A DNA stretch of 13,461 nt from Burkholderiales bacterium (GTDB taxonomy: Bacteria; Pseudomonadota; Gammaproteobacteria; Burkholderiales; JAEUOS01), in NCBI GenBank assembly GCA_947456845.1, contig CANGUJ010000058.1, positions 1 to 13,461 of the forward strand, written 5' to 3'. How positions within the stretch are numbered: position 1 is the stretch's first letter; each line of letters begins with the position of its first letter. The translations under genes and the position numbers were made by a program. Positions 1-6,083 of the stretch are shown piece after piece. The notes beneath the pieces are model-generated. The model saw nothing but the letters and a program-made list of their open reading frames with translations. It ran no database searches and had not been told where the DNA came from.

Positions 1-668
1 AGGACCTGACGCCGGTTTCGATGATGGCACTCGACCAGTTCGTGCTGTGGGTCAATGCGGAGTCGCCGTACAAGACCGCCAAGGAATACATCGAGGCGGT
101 CAAGAAGGCCGGACCCAACAAATTCAAGATGGGGGGCACCGGTTCGCGTCAGGAAGACCAGATCATCACCGTCGCGATCGAAAAGCAGACCGGGATCAAG
201 TTCACCTACATTCCGTTCAAGGGCGGCGGCGACGTCGCCGTGCAACTCGTGGGCAAGCACATCGATTCTTCGGTGAACAATCCTATCGAAGCGGTTGCAC
301 AATGGCGCGGCGGCAAACTGCGCCCGCTGTGCGTTTTCGACGACGAGCGCATGCCCTACAAGCAGAAGGTCACCGATACCATGTCCTGGTACGACATTCC
401 ACCCTGCAAGCAGGCAGGCATCGATGTCGATTACCTGATGCTGCGTGGCATCTTCATGGCGCCCGGGGTGACCGAAGACCAGAGAGTGTTCTACGTGAAC
501 CTCATGAAGAAGGTGCGCCAGACACCTGAGTGGAAGGACTTCATGGAAAAAGGTGCCTTCAACACGACCACGCTGATGGGCGATGACTATCGCACCTGGG
601 TCGGCAAGGAAGAGCAGCGTCACCTGCAACTGATGAAGGAAGCCGGCTTCCTCGCTGGCAGCAAGTAG
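1..668 (+). CDS. TctC/Bug-family tripartite tricarboxylate transporter substrate-binding protein (5' truncated by window edge)
   Basis: Periplasmic solute-binding protein that captures a carboxylate and delivers it to the TctAB membrane complex. The frame is open from position 3, before any start codon, and gives 221 residues ending in TAG at 666-668. Family members are usually about 320-330 aa, so roughly the N-terminal third, with the signal peptide, lies outside the window. Visible Bug-family features are the FVLWVNAESPYKTAKEYIEA strand/helix, the GGTGSRQEDQI stretch of the ligand pocket, the YIPFKGGGDVAVQLVGKHID segment and the C-terminal GDDYRTWVGKEE helix. tctB and tctA follow on the same strand, which supports a complete TTT system rather than an orphan Bug protein. 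The ligand cannot be read from sequence; the family covers citrate, other di- and tricarboxylates and aromatic acids. Confidence 0.9.
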   Translation, partial: DLTPVSMMALDQFVLWVNAESPYKTAKEYIEAVKKAGPNKFKMGGTGSRQEDQIITVAIEKQTGIKFTYIPFKGGGDVAVQLVGKHIDSSVNNPIEAVAQWRGGKLRPLCVFDDERMPYKQKVTDTMSWYDIPPCKQAGIDVDYLMLRGIFMAPGVTEDQRVFYVNLMKKVRQTPEWKDFMEKGAFNTTTLMGDDYRTWVGKEEQRHLQLMKEAGFLAGSK

Positions 669-761
669 TTCCCTTGCGTAATGCGCTGGCACCGGCGGTC
701 GCGCGCCGGAGCCGGCGGTTCCTGCTCGTCGCATCCGTTCAACCTCCCGATCGGTTTCGCC

Positions 762-1262
762 ATGAACGATGATTCTTCCGAACGTTCGGCCGCATCCGTC
801 CGAACCCTCGAACTGATCGTGGCCGTCCTGTTTTTCCTGGTCGGCGCGGTCGTGATCTATGACAGTTTCCGCCTGGGCAACAAGTGGGCCGAGGATGGGC
901 CCCAGGCGGGCTATTTCCCGTTCTACATCGGCCTGATACTTTGCCTGTCGGCGACCGCGACCTTCCTCAAGGCATTGCGGCGCGGCTCGCGCGAGAGTTT
1001 CGTGACCGTGCCGCAGATCAAGCTTGTGCTGTCGGTCCTCGTCCCGACCGCGATTTACACCGCGGCTATCGCGTGGCTGGGCATCTACTTGGCGTCGCTG
1101 CTGTTCATAGCGCTGTTCATGTGGCGCCTCGGGCGCTACGGGTTTTCGCGCATCATTCCGGTTTCCGCCGGCGTGACGGTGTTCTTCTTCCTTCTGTTTG
1201 AAATCTGGTTCAAAGTGCCGCTCCCCAAGGGCCCGCTTGAGGCCGCCCTGGGACTGAGCTAG
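762..1262 (+). CDS. TctB-family small membrane subunit of tripartite tricarboxylate transporter
   Basis: Small inner-membrane subunit of the TTT carboxylate importer, working with TctA and the periplasmic TctC protein. From ATG 762 it is 166 aa, within the usual TctB range. It has about four to five hydrophobic segments (near residues 16-34, 51-70, 86-124 and 132-150). The family motif GPQAGYFPFYIGLIL sits after the first segment, and the FKVPLPKGPLEA motif closes the C-terminus. An ATG at 681 in the same frame would add 27 polar residues with no family resemblance, so 762 is preferred, although no strong Shine-Dalgarno precedes it. The gene lies 93 bp after tctC, and its stop codon overlaps the ribosome-binding site of tctA, suggesting translational coupling. 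Confidence 0.88.
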   Translation: MNDDSSERSAASVRTLELIVAVLFFLVGAVVIYDSFRLGNKWAEDGPQAGYFPFYIGLILCLSATATFLKALRRGSRESFVTVPQIKLVLSVLVPTAIYTAAIAWLGIYLASLLFIALFMWRLGRYGFSRIIPVSAGVTVFFFLLFEIWFKVPLPKGPLEAALGLS

Positions 1263-1265
1263 GAG
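1261..1265 (+). promoter_or_regulatory. tctA ribosome-binding site overlapping tctB stop
   Basis: AGGAG lies 7 nt upstream of the tctA ATG and shares two bases with the tctB TAG (1260-1262). Terminating tctB ribosomes would be placed directly on the tctA start. This fixes the tctA start and implies coupled expression of the two membrane subunits. Confidence 0.75.
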
Positions 1266-1272
1266 CCTGGAC

Positions 1273-2796
1273 ATGGATGAAATTTCGTCGTTGATGCACG
1301 GGTTCTCGGTGGCTTTGTCGCCGATGAACCTGGTCTACATGTTCGTGGGCGTGGTGCTGGGCGTGCTCATCGGCGTCCTGCCCGGGCTTGGCGGGGCCAA
1401 CGGCGTGGCCATCCTGCTGCCCCTGACCTTCACGATGGCCCAGACTCCGGGCGGCACGACCTCGGCGATCATCCTCTTGTCCTGCATCTACTGGGGCGCG
1501 CTGTTCGGCGGCGCGATCACCTCCATCCTGTTCAACATTCCCGGCGAGCCCTGGTCCGTGGCGACCACCTTTGACGGCTATCCCCTGGCGCAGAAAGGGC
1601 GTGCCGGCGCTGCGCTGACCTCCGCATTCACCTCCTCGTTTGTCGGCGCCCTGGTGGCGGTGGTCCTCATTACTTTCCTTTCGCCCTTCGTTGCCCGCTT
1701 CGCCTTGCAGTTCGGGCCGCCCGAGTACTTTTCGGTATACCTGCTCACCTTCTGCGCCTTCATCGGCATGAGCAAGGGCAATCCCGTCAAGACCATCGCC
1801 GCGATGATGCTGGGCTTCGCGCTGGCCGCTGTCGGGCTCGACAAGGTGACCGGGCAGTTGCGGCTCACTTTCGGGCACACGGAGCTTCTGAAGGGCTTCG
1901 ACTTCCTGATCGCCGTCATCGGGTTGTTCGGCATCGGCGAGATCCTCAAGACGCTTGAGGAAGGCCTCGAATTCAAGGGTACCCAGGCCAAGATCAATCC
2001 CCGTGTGGTGCTGGAAACCTGGCGTGAATTGCCCAAGTACTGGCTGACCTCGCTCCGCTCGTCCGCCATCGGCTGCTTCATGGGCATCGTGCCCGGAGGC
2101 GCCACGCCTGCTTCCTTCATGAGCTATGGCGTGGCCCAGCGCATGAGCAAGAACGGCGCCGACTTCGGCAGTGCCGACAAGCCGCAGATCGAAGGCGTGG
2201 TGGCGCCCGAGACGGCGGCCCATGCTGCCGGGACCAGCGCGCTCTTGCCCATGCTCACACTTGGCGTGCCGGGTTCGCCGACTGCGGCCGTGCTTTTGGG
2301 CGGTCTGCTGATCTGGGGCCTGCAACCGGGGCCGCTGCTGTTTACCGAGCAGAAGGACTTCGTCTGGGGCCTGATCGCGTCGATGTATCTGGGCAACATC
2401 GTCGGACTGATCGTCGTGCTTACCTGCGTGCCCTTTTTTGCGGCGATCCTGCGTATTCCCTTCGCCATCATCGCGCCGGTCATCCTGGTGATCTGCGCGA
2501 TCGGTGCCTACACGGTGGCGGGGTCGATGTTCGACGTCTACATGATGGTCATATTCGGCGTCGCCGGCTATGTGTTCTCCAAGCTCAATTACCCACTTGC
2601 TCCTCTGGTGCTGGCCATCGTCCTTGGTGATCGTGCCGAGGAGTCGTTCCGTCAATCGATGCTGGTTTCGCAGGGCGATATGTCGATCTTTTTCAGCAAC
2701 GGGCTGGTCGGCAGCATGACCTTGCTGGCGCTCGGTTTGCTGGCCTGGCCGCTGGTCTCCGCCGTGCTGGCCCGCCTGCGCGGGCGCCCCGCCTGA
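1273..2796 (+). CDS. TctA-family large permease subunit of tripartite tricarboxylate transporter
   Basis: Large integral membrane subunit that forms the translocation path of the TTT importer. It is 507 aa, the normal TctA length, and strongly hydrophobic throughout. The two internally repeated family signatures are present: GVLPGLGGANGVAILLPLTF at about residues 34-53, and GIVPGGATPASFMSYGVAQR at about 271-290. The Pro-Gly loops match those thought to line the substrate site. The start is secured by an AGGAG Shine-Dalgarno at 1261-1265, 7 nt before the ATG, which overlaps the tctB stop (1260-1262). The first signature reads GGANG, where I expect something closer to GPATG in citrate-type TctA, so the substrate may differ. 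The gene ends 42 bp from the convergent regulator gene. Confidence 0.93.
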   Translation: MDEISSLMHGFSVALSPMNLVYMFVGVVLGVLIGVLPGLGGANGVAILLPLTFTMAQTPGGTTSAIILLSCIYWGALFGGAITSILFNIPGEPWSVATTFDGYPLAQKGRAGAALTSAFTSSFVGALVAVVLITFLSPFVARFALQFGPPEYFSVYLLTFCAFIGMSKGNPVKTIAAMMLGFALAAVGLDKVTGQLRLTFGHTELLKGFDFLIAVIGLFGIGEILKTLEEGLEFKGTQAKINPRVVLETWRELPKYWLTSLRSSAIGCFMGIVPGGATPASFMSYGVAQRMSKNGADFGSADKPQIEGVVAPETAAHAAGTSALLPMLTLGVPGSPTAAVLLGGLLIWGLQPGPLLFTEQKDFVWGLIASMYLGNIVGLIVVLTCVPFFAAILRIPFAIIAPVILVICAIGAYTVAGSMFDVYMMVIFGVAGYVFSKLNYPLAPLVLAIVLGDRAEESFRQSMLVSQGDMSIFFSNGLVGSMTLLALGLLAWPLVSAVLARLRGRPA

Positions 2797-2807
2797 GGCC
2801 GCGCAGG
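2775..2807 (+). other. GC-rich inverted repeat spanning the tctA stop codon
   Basis: CCTGCGCGG (2775-2783) pairs perfectly with CCGCGCAGG (2799-2807) across a 15-nt loop that contains the tctA TGA (2794-2796). It sits at the convergent tctA / regulator junction. No T-run follows on either strand, so it is not a standard intrinsic terminator. It may protect the 3' end of the mRNA or pause polymerase ahead of Rho-dependent termination. Confidence 0.35.
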
Positions 2808-2838
2808 GCGACAGCGACGGGTTTGTGCGGTGAGCGGG

Positions 2839-3441
2839 CTACTTGCGGGTCTTGACCCGGCTGAGCGTCTCGGGCGTGATGTTGAGGTAGGCCGCGAGCT
2901 CTTTCTTGGGGATGCGGTCGATCAGGTCGGGGTGCTTTCGCTCGAAGCGCGCCAGGCGCCCAGGGGCGTCGAGCAGGTGCAGGGTGATGGTGTGGGCCAT
3001 CACCTCGGACATCAGGCGCATCACCTCGTATTCGAAGGCTTCCTTGACTTCGCCGTGGTGCGCGAGGAATTCCACCCAGGCTTCCATCGGCAGACGCGCG
3101 ACCCGGCAGTTGGTCAGGGCGACGATGCTGTAGGGCGTCGGGGTATGGAGGCGCCACGCGGCATAGCTGGTGTCCATGTCGGTTTCGGCGGCCAGCCGCA
3201 GGATCATTTCCTTGCCGTCCGAGTTGCCGACCACCCGCTTGAGTATGCCTTCGAGGATGAAGAACTGCTCCATGTCCTCGGAACCCTGGGTCACCAGCAT
3301 GGCGCCTTTGGCATACTCCGCGATTTCAAGCTTGGGTTCGAGCTCGTCCCAGTAGGGGGCGCCGAGGTTGCGCAGCGTGCGGTTCTGCCTGAGCTGCACG
3401 CGAATGCTGTTGCGCTGGGGGTGTGACGCGATGCTGGTCAT
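2839..3441 (-). CDS. Crp/Fnr-family transcriptional regulator (short form, ~200 aa)
   Basis: Predicted DNA-binding regulator of 200 aa from ATG 3441 (MTSIASHPQ). The N-terminal two thirds is a cyclic-nucleotide-binding-like beta roll (about residues 20-130, including GSEDMEQFFILEGILKRVV). A helical dimerisation region follows, then a C-terminal helix-turn-helix (KKELAAYLNITPETLSRV). The recognition helix carries E-x-x-S-R, the pattern FNR uses to read TTGAT half-sites; CRP instead has R-E-x-x-x-R. The protein ends right after this helix, without the usual beta wing. The beta roll lacks the FGE...R-A phosphate cassette of cAMP binders. Only one cysteine is present, so an FNR-type Fe-S cluster is excluded and the effector is unknown. 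The gene is convergent with tctA and divergent from frc, and an FNR-like box lies in the shared upstream region. A longer start at 3528 is unlikely. Confidence 0.85.
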   Translation of the reverse strand: MTSIASHPQRNSIRVQLRQNRTLRNLGAPYWDELEPKLEIAEYAKGAMLVTQGSEDMEQFFILEGILKRVVGNSDGKEMILRLAAETDMDTSYAAWRLHTPTPYSIVALTNCRVARLPMEAWVEFLAHHGEVKEAFEYEVMRLMSEVMAHTITLHLLDAPGRLARFERKHPDLIDRIPKKELAAYLNITPETLSRVKTRK

Positions 3442-3496
3442 GACGACGTTGCCTGATACAGGCCGGAGAGCCCGATCCCCCGGCCCGAGGGCCTCG

Positions 3497-3502
3497 ATTA
3501 TA
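3497..3502 (-). promoter_or_regulatory. candidate -10 element for the Crp/Fnr-family gene
   Basis: A perfect TATAAT on the - strand would place the transcription start near 3490, about 49 nt before the ATG at 3441. No good -35 hexamer is seen at 16-18 bp, which would suit an activator-dependent promoter. The FNR-type palindrome at 3575-3588 is centred about 91 bp upstream of this start. Confidence 0.4.
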
Positions 3503-3574
3503 TTCGACCCGACCCGGCAGCGGACCATGGAGGCTTATGCCGCGAGAGGTGCCGCCGTCGCCCGTCGGGCGCTT

Positions 3575-3588
3575 TTGATATCGGTCAA
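3575..3588. promoter_or_regulatory. FNR/ANR/DNR-type binding site (TTGAT-N4-GTCAA)
   Basis: The sequence TTGATATCGGTCAA matches the consensus TTGAT-N4-ATCAA at 9 of 10 defined positions, and exactly matches the TTGAT-N4-GTCAA form known from Pseudomonas ANR/DNR promoters. Its centre (3581.5) lies about 42 bp upstream of the start predicted from the TATAGT at 3612-3617. That is the class II activator position (-41.5) of FNR-family proteins. The neighbouring regulator has the matching E-x-x-S-R recognition helix, so it, a genomic FNR/ANR homologue, or both could bind. Confidence 0.6.
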
Positions 3589-3611
3589 GGCCCGGACCGG
3601 TGCGAAAAACA

Positions 3612-3617
3612 TATAGT
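3612..3617 (+). promoter_or_regulatory. candidate -10 of an FNR-type class II promoter for frc
   Basis: TATAGT matches five of six bases of the -10 consensus and starts 23 nt after the end of the palindrome at 3575-3588; canonical class II FNR promoters have about 22. The predicted start near 3623-3624 gives a leader of about 147 nt before the frc ATG. No -35 hexamer is needed in this architecture, and none is seen. Confidence 0.5.
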
Positions 3618-3731
3618 GCGAGCCGCTCCCGAGCGCGCGGTCGGCGCCGGCCGGCCTGTACGTGCGGGGGGCGCAGGCACCGTGTGCCGCGGCCGCAACC
3701 AGCCTTGATTCCGCGATTGATTGCCGCGTTC

Positions 3732-3737
3732 TAAAAT
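3732..3737 (+). promoter_or_regulatory. candidate second -10 element proximal to frc
   Basis: TAAAAT within CTAAAATCC lies 32 nt before the frc ATG. The nearest TTGATT (3705-3710) leaves a 21-bp spacer, too long for standard sigma-70 use. This is a weak candidate, noted because the same CTAAAATCC string sits ahead of the E1 operon (11453-11461). Confidence 0.25.
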
Positions 3738-3769
3738 CCCAAATTGCAACCCAACTACTGGAACAAGAC

Positions 3770-5038
3770 ATGGAAGCACTCAAAGGCGTACGCATTCTGG
3801 ACATGACCCACGTGCAGGCCGGGCCGACCTGCTCGCAGTTGCTTGCCTGGATGGGCGCTGACGTGATCAAGTTCGAGCCGCCCCAGGGAGACGCGACACG
3901 CGGGCAGTTGCGCGACGTCCCGGGCGCTGACAGCCTGTACTTCACCATGCTCAACTGCAACAAGCGCTCGATCACGGTGAACATGAAGTCGCCGCAGGGA
4001 AAGGAAGTGTTCGTCGACCTGCTCAAGAAGTGCGACATCATGATGGAGAATTTCGGCCCCGGGGTGCTGGACAGGCTCGGCTTCACCTGGGAGAAGATCC
4101 ATGAGATCAATCCCAAGCTCGTGATGGGATCCATCAAGGGCTTCGGTTCGTCCGGCCCGTATGCGGAGTTCAAGGCCTACGAAAACGTCGCCCAGGCGAT
4201 GGGGGGGGCGATGAGCACCACCGGTGTTCCCGACGGCCCGCCCTACGTGACCGGCGCCCAGATCGGCGATTCCGGCACCGGCTTGCACTTGGCCATCGGG
4301 CTGCTCGGCGCCCTGCACCAGGCCAACCGCACCGGCAAGGGGCAGTATGTGGAAGTCGCGATGATGGACGGTGTGATGAACCTGTGCCGCGTCAAGTTCC
4401 GCGACCATCAGCGCCTCACGCACGGTGCGCTGCCCGAGTATTCGGTGCCCACCTACACCGGCATGCATGACGTGCCGCGCGCCGGCAATGATTCCGGTGG
4501 CGGCCAGCTGGGCAACGCGATCCACTGCAAGCCTCACGGCGCGAACGACTGGATCTACGTCGTGGTCCAGGAGGCCGTCTGGGGGGCGCTGGCCAAGCGC
4601 ATAGGCCCCGATGTCGAGTTCCCGCATCTCGACACCGACCCGCAGTTCGCCACCATCGGCGAGCGGCGCAAGAACCAGCAGCTGATGTGGACGCTGATCA
4701 ACAAGTTCGCAGAGAAGTACACCAAGCGCGAATTCATGGCCATCCTCAACGAGCTGGACGTGCCTTGCGGTCCGATCATGTCGACCCAGGACCTGGCCAC
4801 CGACGAGCATGTGCGCGGGCGGGACATGTACGTCGAACTCGATCATCCGCAGCGCGGCAAGTGGTGGAACGTCGGCATGCCGATCAAGCTCTCGGCGTCT
4901 CCCGCGAGGATAGAGCGTTCCCCGTTGCTGGGAGAACACACCGACGAGGTGTTGGCGCAGGTACTCGGCTACGATGCCGCCAGGGTCGAATCGCTCAAGG
5001 CCGCCGGCGCCTTCAGCGCTCCGCCCAAGAAGGGCTGA
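3770..5038 (+). CDS. frc: formyl-CoA:oxalate CoA-transferase (class III CoA-transferase, Frc/YfdW type)
   Basis: Class III (CaiB/BaiF) CoA-transferase predicted to move CoA from formyl-CoA to oxalate. It has 422 aa from ATG 3770, close to known Frc proteins (about 416-428). It follows Oxalobacter Frc closely: HVQAGP at 14-19, SLYFTMLNCNKRSI at 55-68, ENFGPGVLDRLGFTW at 93-107, the catalytic Asp as D167 in GAQIGDSGTG, the flexible glycine loop GGG at 243-245, and LLGEHTDEVL near the C-terminus. Gln46 (in TRGQL) occupies the position that is Trp48 in Oxalobacter Frc and Gln in E. coli YfdW. No oxalyl-CoA decarboxylase gene is in the window. The start is set by the onset of homology (MEALKGVRILDMTHVQAGP) with GGAA upstream; an in-frame extension to 3662 has no family resemblance. 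A formyltransferase-like gene follows after 84 bp. Another acyl acceptor is possible. Confidence 0.88.
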   Translation: MEALKGVRILDMTHVQAGPTCSQLLAWMGADVIKFEPPQGDATRGQLRDVPGADSLYFTMLNCNKRSITVNMKSPQGKEVFVDLLKKCDIMMENFGPGVLDRLGFTWEKIHEINPKLVMGSIKGFGSSGPYAEFKAYENVAQAMGGAMSTTGVPDGPPYVTGAQIGDSGTGLHLAIGLLGALHQANRTGKGQYVEVAMMDGVMNLCRVKFRDHQRLTHGALPEYSVPTYTGMHDVPRAGNDSGGGQLGNAIHCKPHGANDWIYVVVQEAVWGALAKRIGPDVEFPHLDTDPQFATIGERRKNQQLMWTLINKFAEKYTKREFMAILNELDVPCGPIMSTQDLATDEHVRGRDMYVELDHPQRGKWWNVGMPIKLSASPARIERSPLLGEHTDEVLAQVLGYDAARVESLKAAGAFSAPPKKG

Positions 5039-5108
5039 TTCGCGCCGCTACGCAGCGCGCAGGCGCGGCTGCCCGGTGGGCGCCGCCGCGCGCCCATCCG
5101 TTTCAATC

Positions 5109-5115
5109 GAGGAGG
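5109..5115 (+). promoter_or_regulatory. strong ribosome-binding site of the formyltransferase-like gene
   Basis: GAGGAGG lies 7 nt before the ATG at 5123, the strongest Shine-Dalgarno I noticed in the window. It fixes the start. The 84-bp gap after frc is otherwise GC-rich and shows no clear promoter, so co-transcription with frc is likely. Confidence 0.7.
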
Positions 5116-5122
5116 CAGGACA

Positions 5123-6043
5123 ATGAAAGTGGCAATCATCGGCCAGCAGGATTTCGGCAAGGCGGTACTCGAGGCGCTCCTCGCCCGCGGCGACGAAGTG
5201 GCGGCAGTGTTCTGTGCGCCGGAGAAGGAAGGAGCCCGCCCGGATGCGCTGCGCGTCGCGGCCCAGGAAAAGGGCTTGACCGTCCACCAGTTCAAGTCGC
5301 TCAAGGCGCCCGAGGCGGTCGAAGCCATGAAGGCGGCCGAGGCCGACATCGGCATCATGGCCTACGTACTGCAGTTCGCGCCCCAGGATTTCGTCAACAT
5401 TCCCAGGCACGGCACCATCCAGTACCACCCCTCGCTCCTGCCGAAGTACCGCGGCCCTTCGTCGATTTCCTGGCCGATCATCTGCGGCGAAAAGGAAACC
5501 GGCCTGACCATCTTCCGGCCCACCGACGGGCTCGACGAAGGCGCGATCATCCTGCAGAAGACCACCCCGATCGGCCCTGACGACACCCTTGGCTCGGTGT
5601 ATTTCGACCGGCTCTTTCCGATGGGCGTGGCCGCCATGCTCGAGGCGGCCGACCTGGTGGTGGCCGGCAAGCACACCGAGACCATCCAGGACGAATCGCA
5701 GGCCAGCTACGAAGGCTGGTGCCGCGACGCCGAGTCGAGGATCAACTGGGCCAATCATTCAAGCATCGTCTACAACCTGATTCGCGGGTGCAGCCCCGCG
5801 CCGGGTGCCTGGACCACCCTCAACGGCACCAAGTTGTGGATCTACGAGGCGCGCCTGGAGCGGGTCGTGACCTTCGGTGCGGTCAAGGGCAAGATCGGCG
5901 AAGTGGTCGCGTCAGGGGACGGCGAACTGGTCGTCAGCTCGCAAAGCGGCCGCATCCATGTCCTCAAGGCCAAGCTCGGCGACGGCAAGAAGGTCTCCGG
6001 CGACGCGCTGGGCATTGCGGCAGGCTCCATTCTCGGCACCTGA
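5123..6043 (+). CDS. formyltransferase-fold protein (10-formyl-THF hydrolase / methionyl-tRNA formyltransferase-like)
   Basis: A 306-aa protein with an N-terminal formyl_transferase Rossmann domain (about 1-180) and a C-terminal OB-type domain (about 205-300), the layout of Fmt and of the hydrolase domain of 10-formyltetrahydrofolate dehydrogenase (ALDH1L1). The segment YHPSLLPKYRGPSSISW at 101-117 and GLDEGAIILQ at 136-145 resemble the ALDH1L1 hydrolase more than Fmt, whose motif is NVHASLLPRWRG. The catalytic His (H102) and Asp (D138) are present. The Asn two residues before His in Fmt is Gln100 here. A WCRDAESRINW segment and a CSPAPGAWTTLNG segment also recall the dehydrogenase. Its place directly after frc suggests work on a formyl group from formyl-CoA or 10-formyl-THF; it is probably not the housekeeping Fmt. 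It ends 40 bp from the convergent aldolase gene. Confidence 0.8.
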   Translation: MKVAIIGQQDFGKAVLEALLARGDEVAAVFCAPEKEGARPDALRVAAQEKGLTVHQFKSLKAPEAVEAMKAAEADIGIMAYVLQFAPQDFVNIPRHGTIQYHPSLLPKYRGPSSISWPIICGEKETGLTIFRPTDGLDEGAIILQKTTPIGPDDTLGSVYFDRLFPMGVAAMLEAADLVVAGKHTETIQDESQASYEGWCRDAESRINWANHSSIVYNLIRGCSPAPGAWTTLNGTKLWIYEARLERVVTFGAVKGKIGEVVASGDGELVVSSQSGRIHVLKAKLGDGKKVSGDALGIAAGSILGT

Positions 6044-6083
6044 TGCGCCTGTGGCGGTCTGCGGGCCGTCGCGCCGGGAAATT

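Larger units (their letters stand above)
3442..3769. other. divergent intergenic regulatory region between the Crp/Fnr-family gene and frc
   Basis: About 328 bp without a credible gene, and the only long gap in the window. Read left to right it contains a TATAAT facing the regulator (3497-3502), an FNR/ANR-like palindrome (3575-3588), a TATAGT facing frc (3612-3617), a GC-rich stretch with short inverted repeats (about 3630-3690, including GGCAC-CGT-GTGCC at 3676-3688), and an AT-rich TAAAAT segment close to frc (3732-3737). Open frames crossing it show no family resemblance. Confidence 0.7.

Noticed and set aside
681..761. Upstream ATG for TctB
   Set aside because: It adds 27 polar, Arg-rich residues not expected in TctB and has no Shine-Dalgarno; 762 gives the normal length.
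1210..2655. 481-aa antisense open frame opposite tctA
   Set aside because: It is rich in His/Arg/Gln/Gly with no domain-like pattern and lies fully opposite a strongly supported TctA; a typical GC-rich shadow frame.
2775..2807. Hairpin at the tctA end as an intrinsic terminator
   Set aside because: No T-run follows on either strand and the loop is 15 nt; recorded only as an inverted repeat.
3705..3737. TTGATT / TAAAAT as a complete sigma-70 promoter for frc
   Set aside because: The spacer is 21 bp, outside the workable range; only the TAAAAT is kept, as a weak candidate.
3662..3769. 36-residue N-terminal extension of Frc
   Set aside because: Homology begins exactly at MEALKGV (3770); the upstream residues are compositionally odd and would cover the promoter region.
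3755..4939. 394-aa antisense open frame opposite frc
   Set aside because: No recognisable family features and full overlap with a clear Frc homologue.
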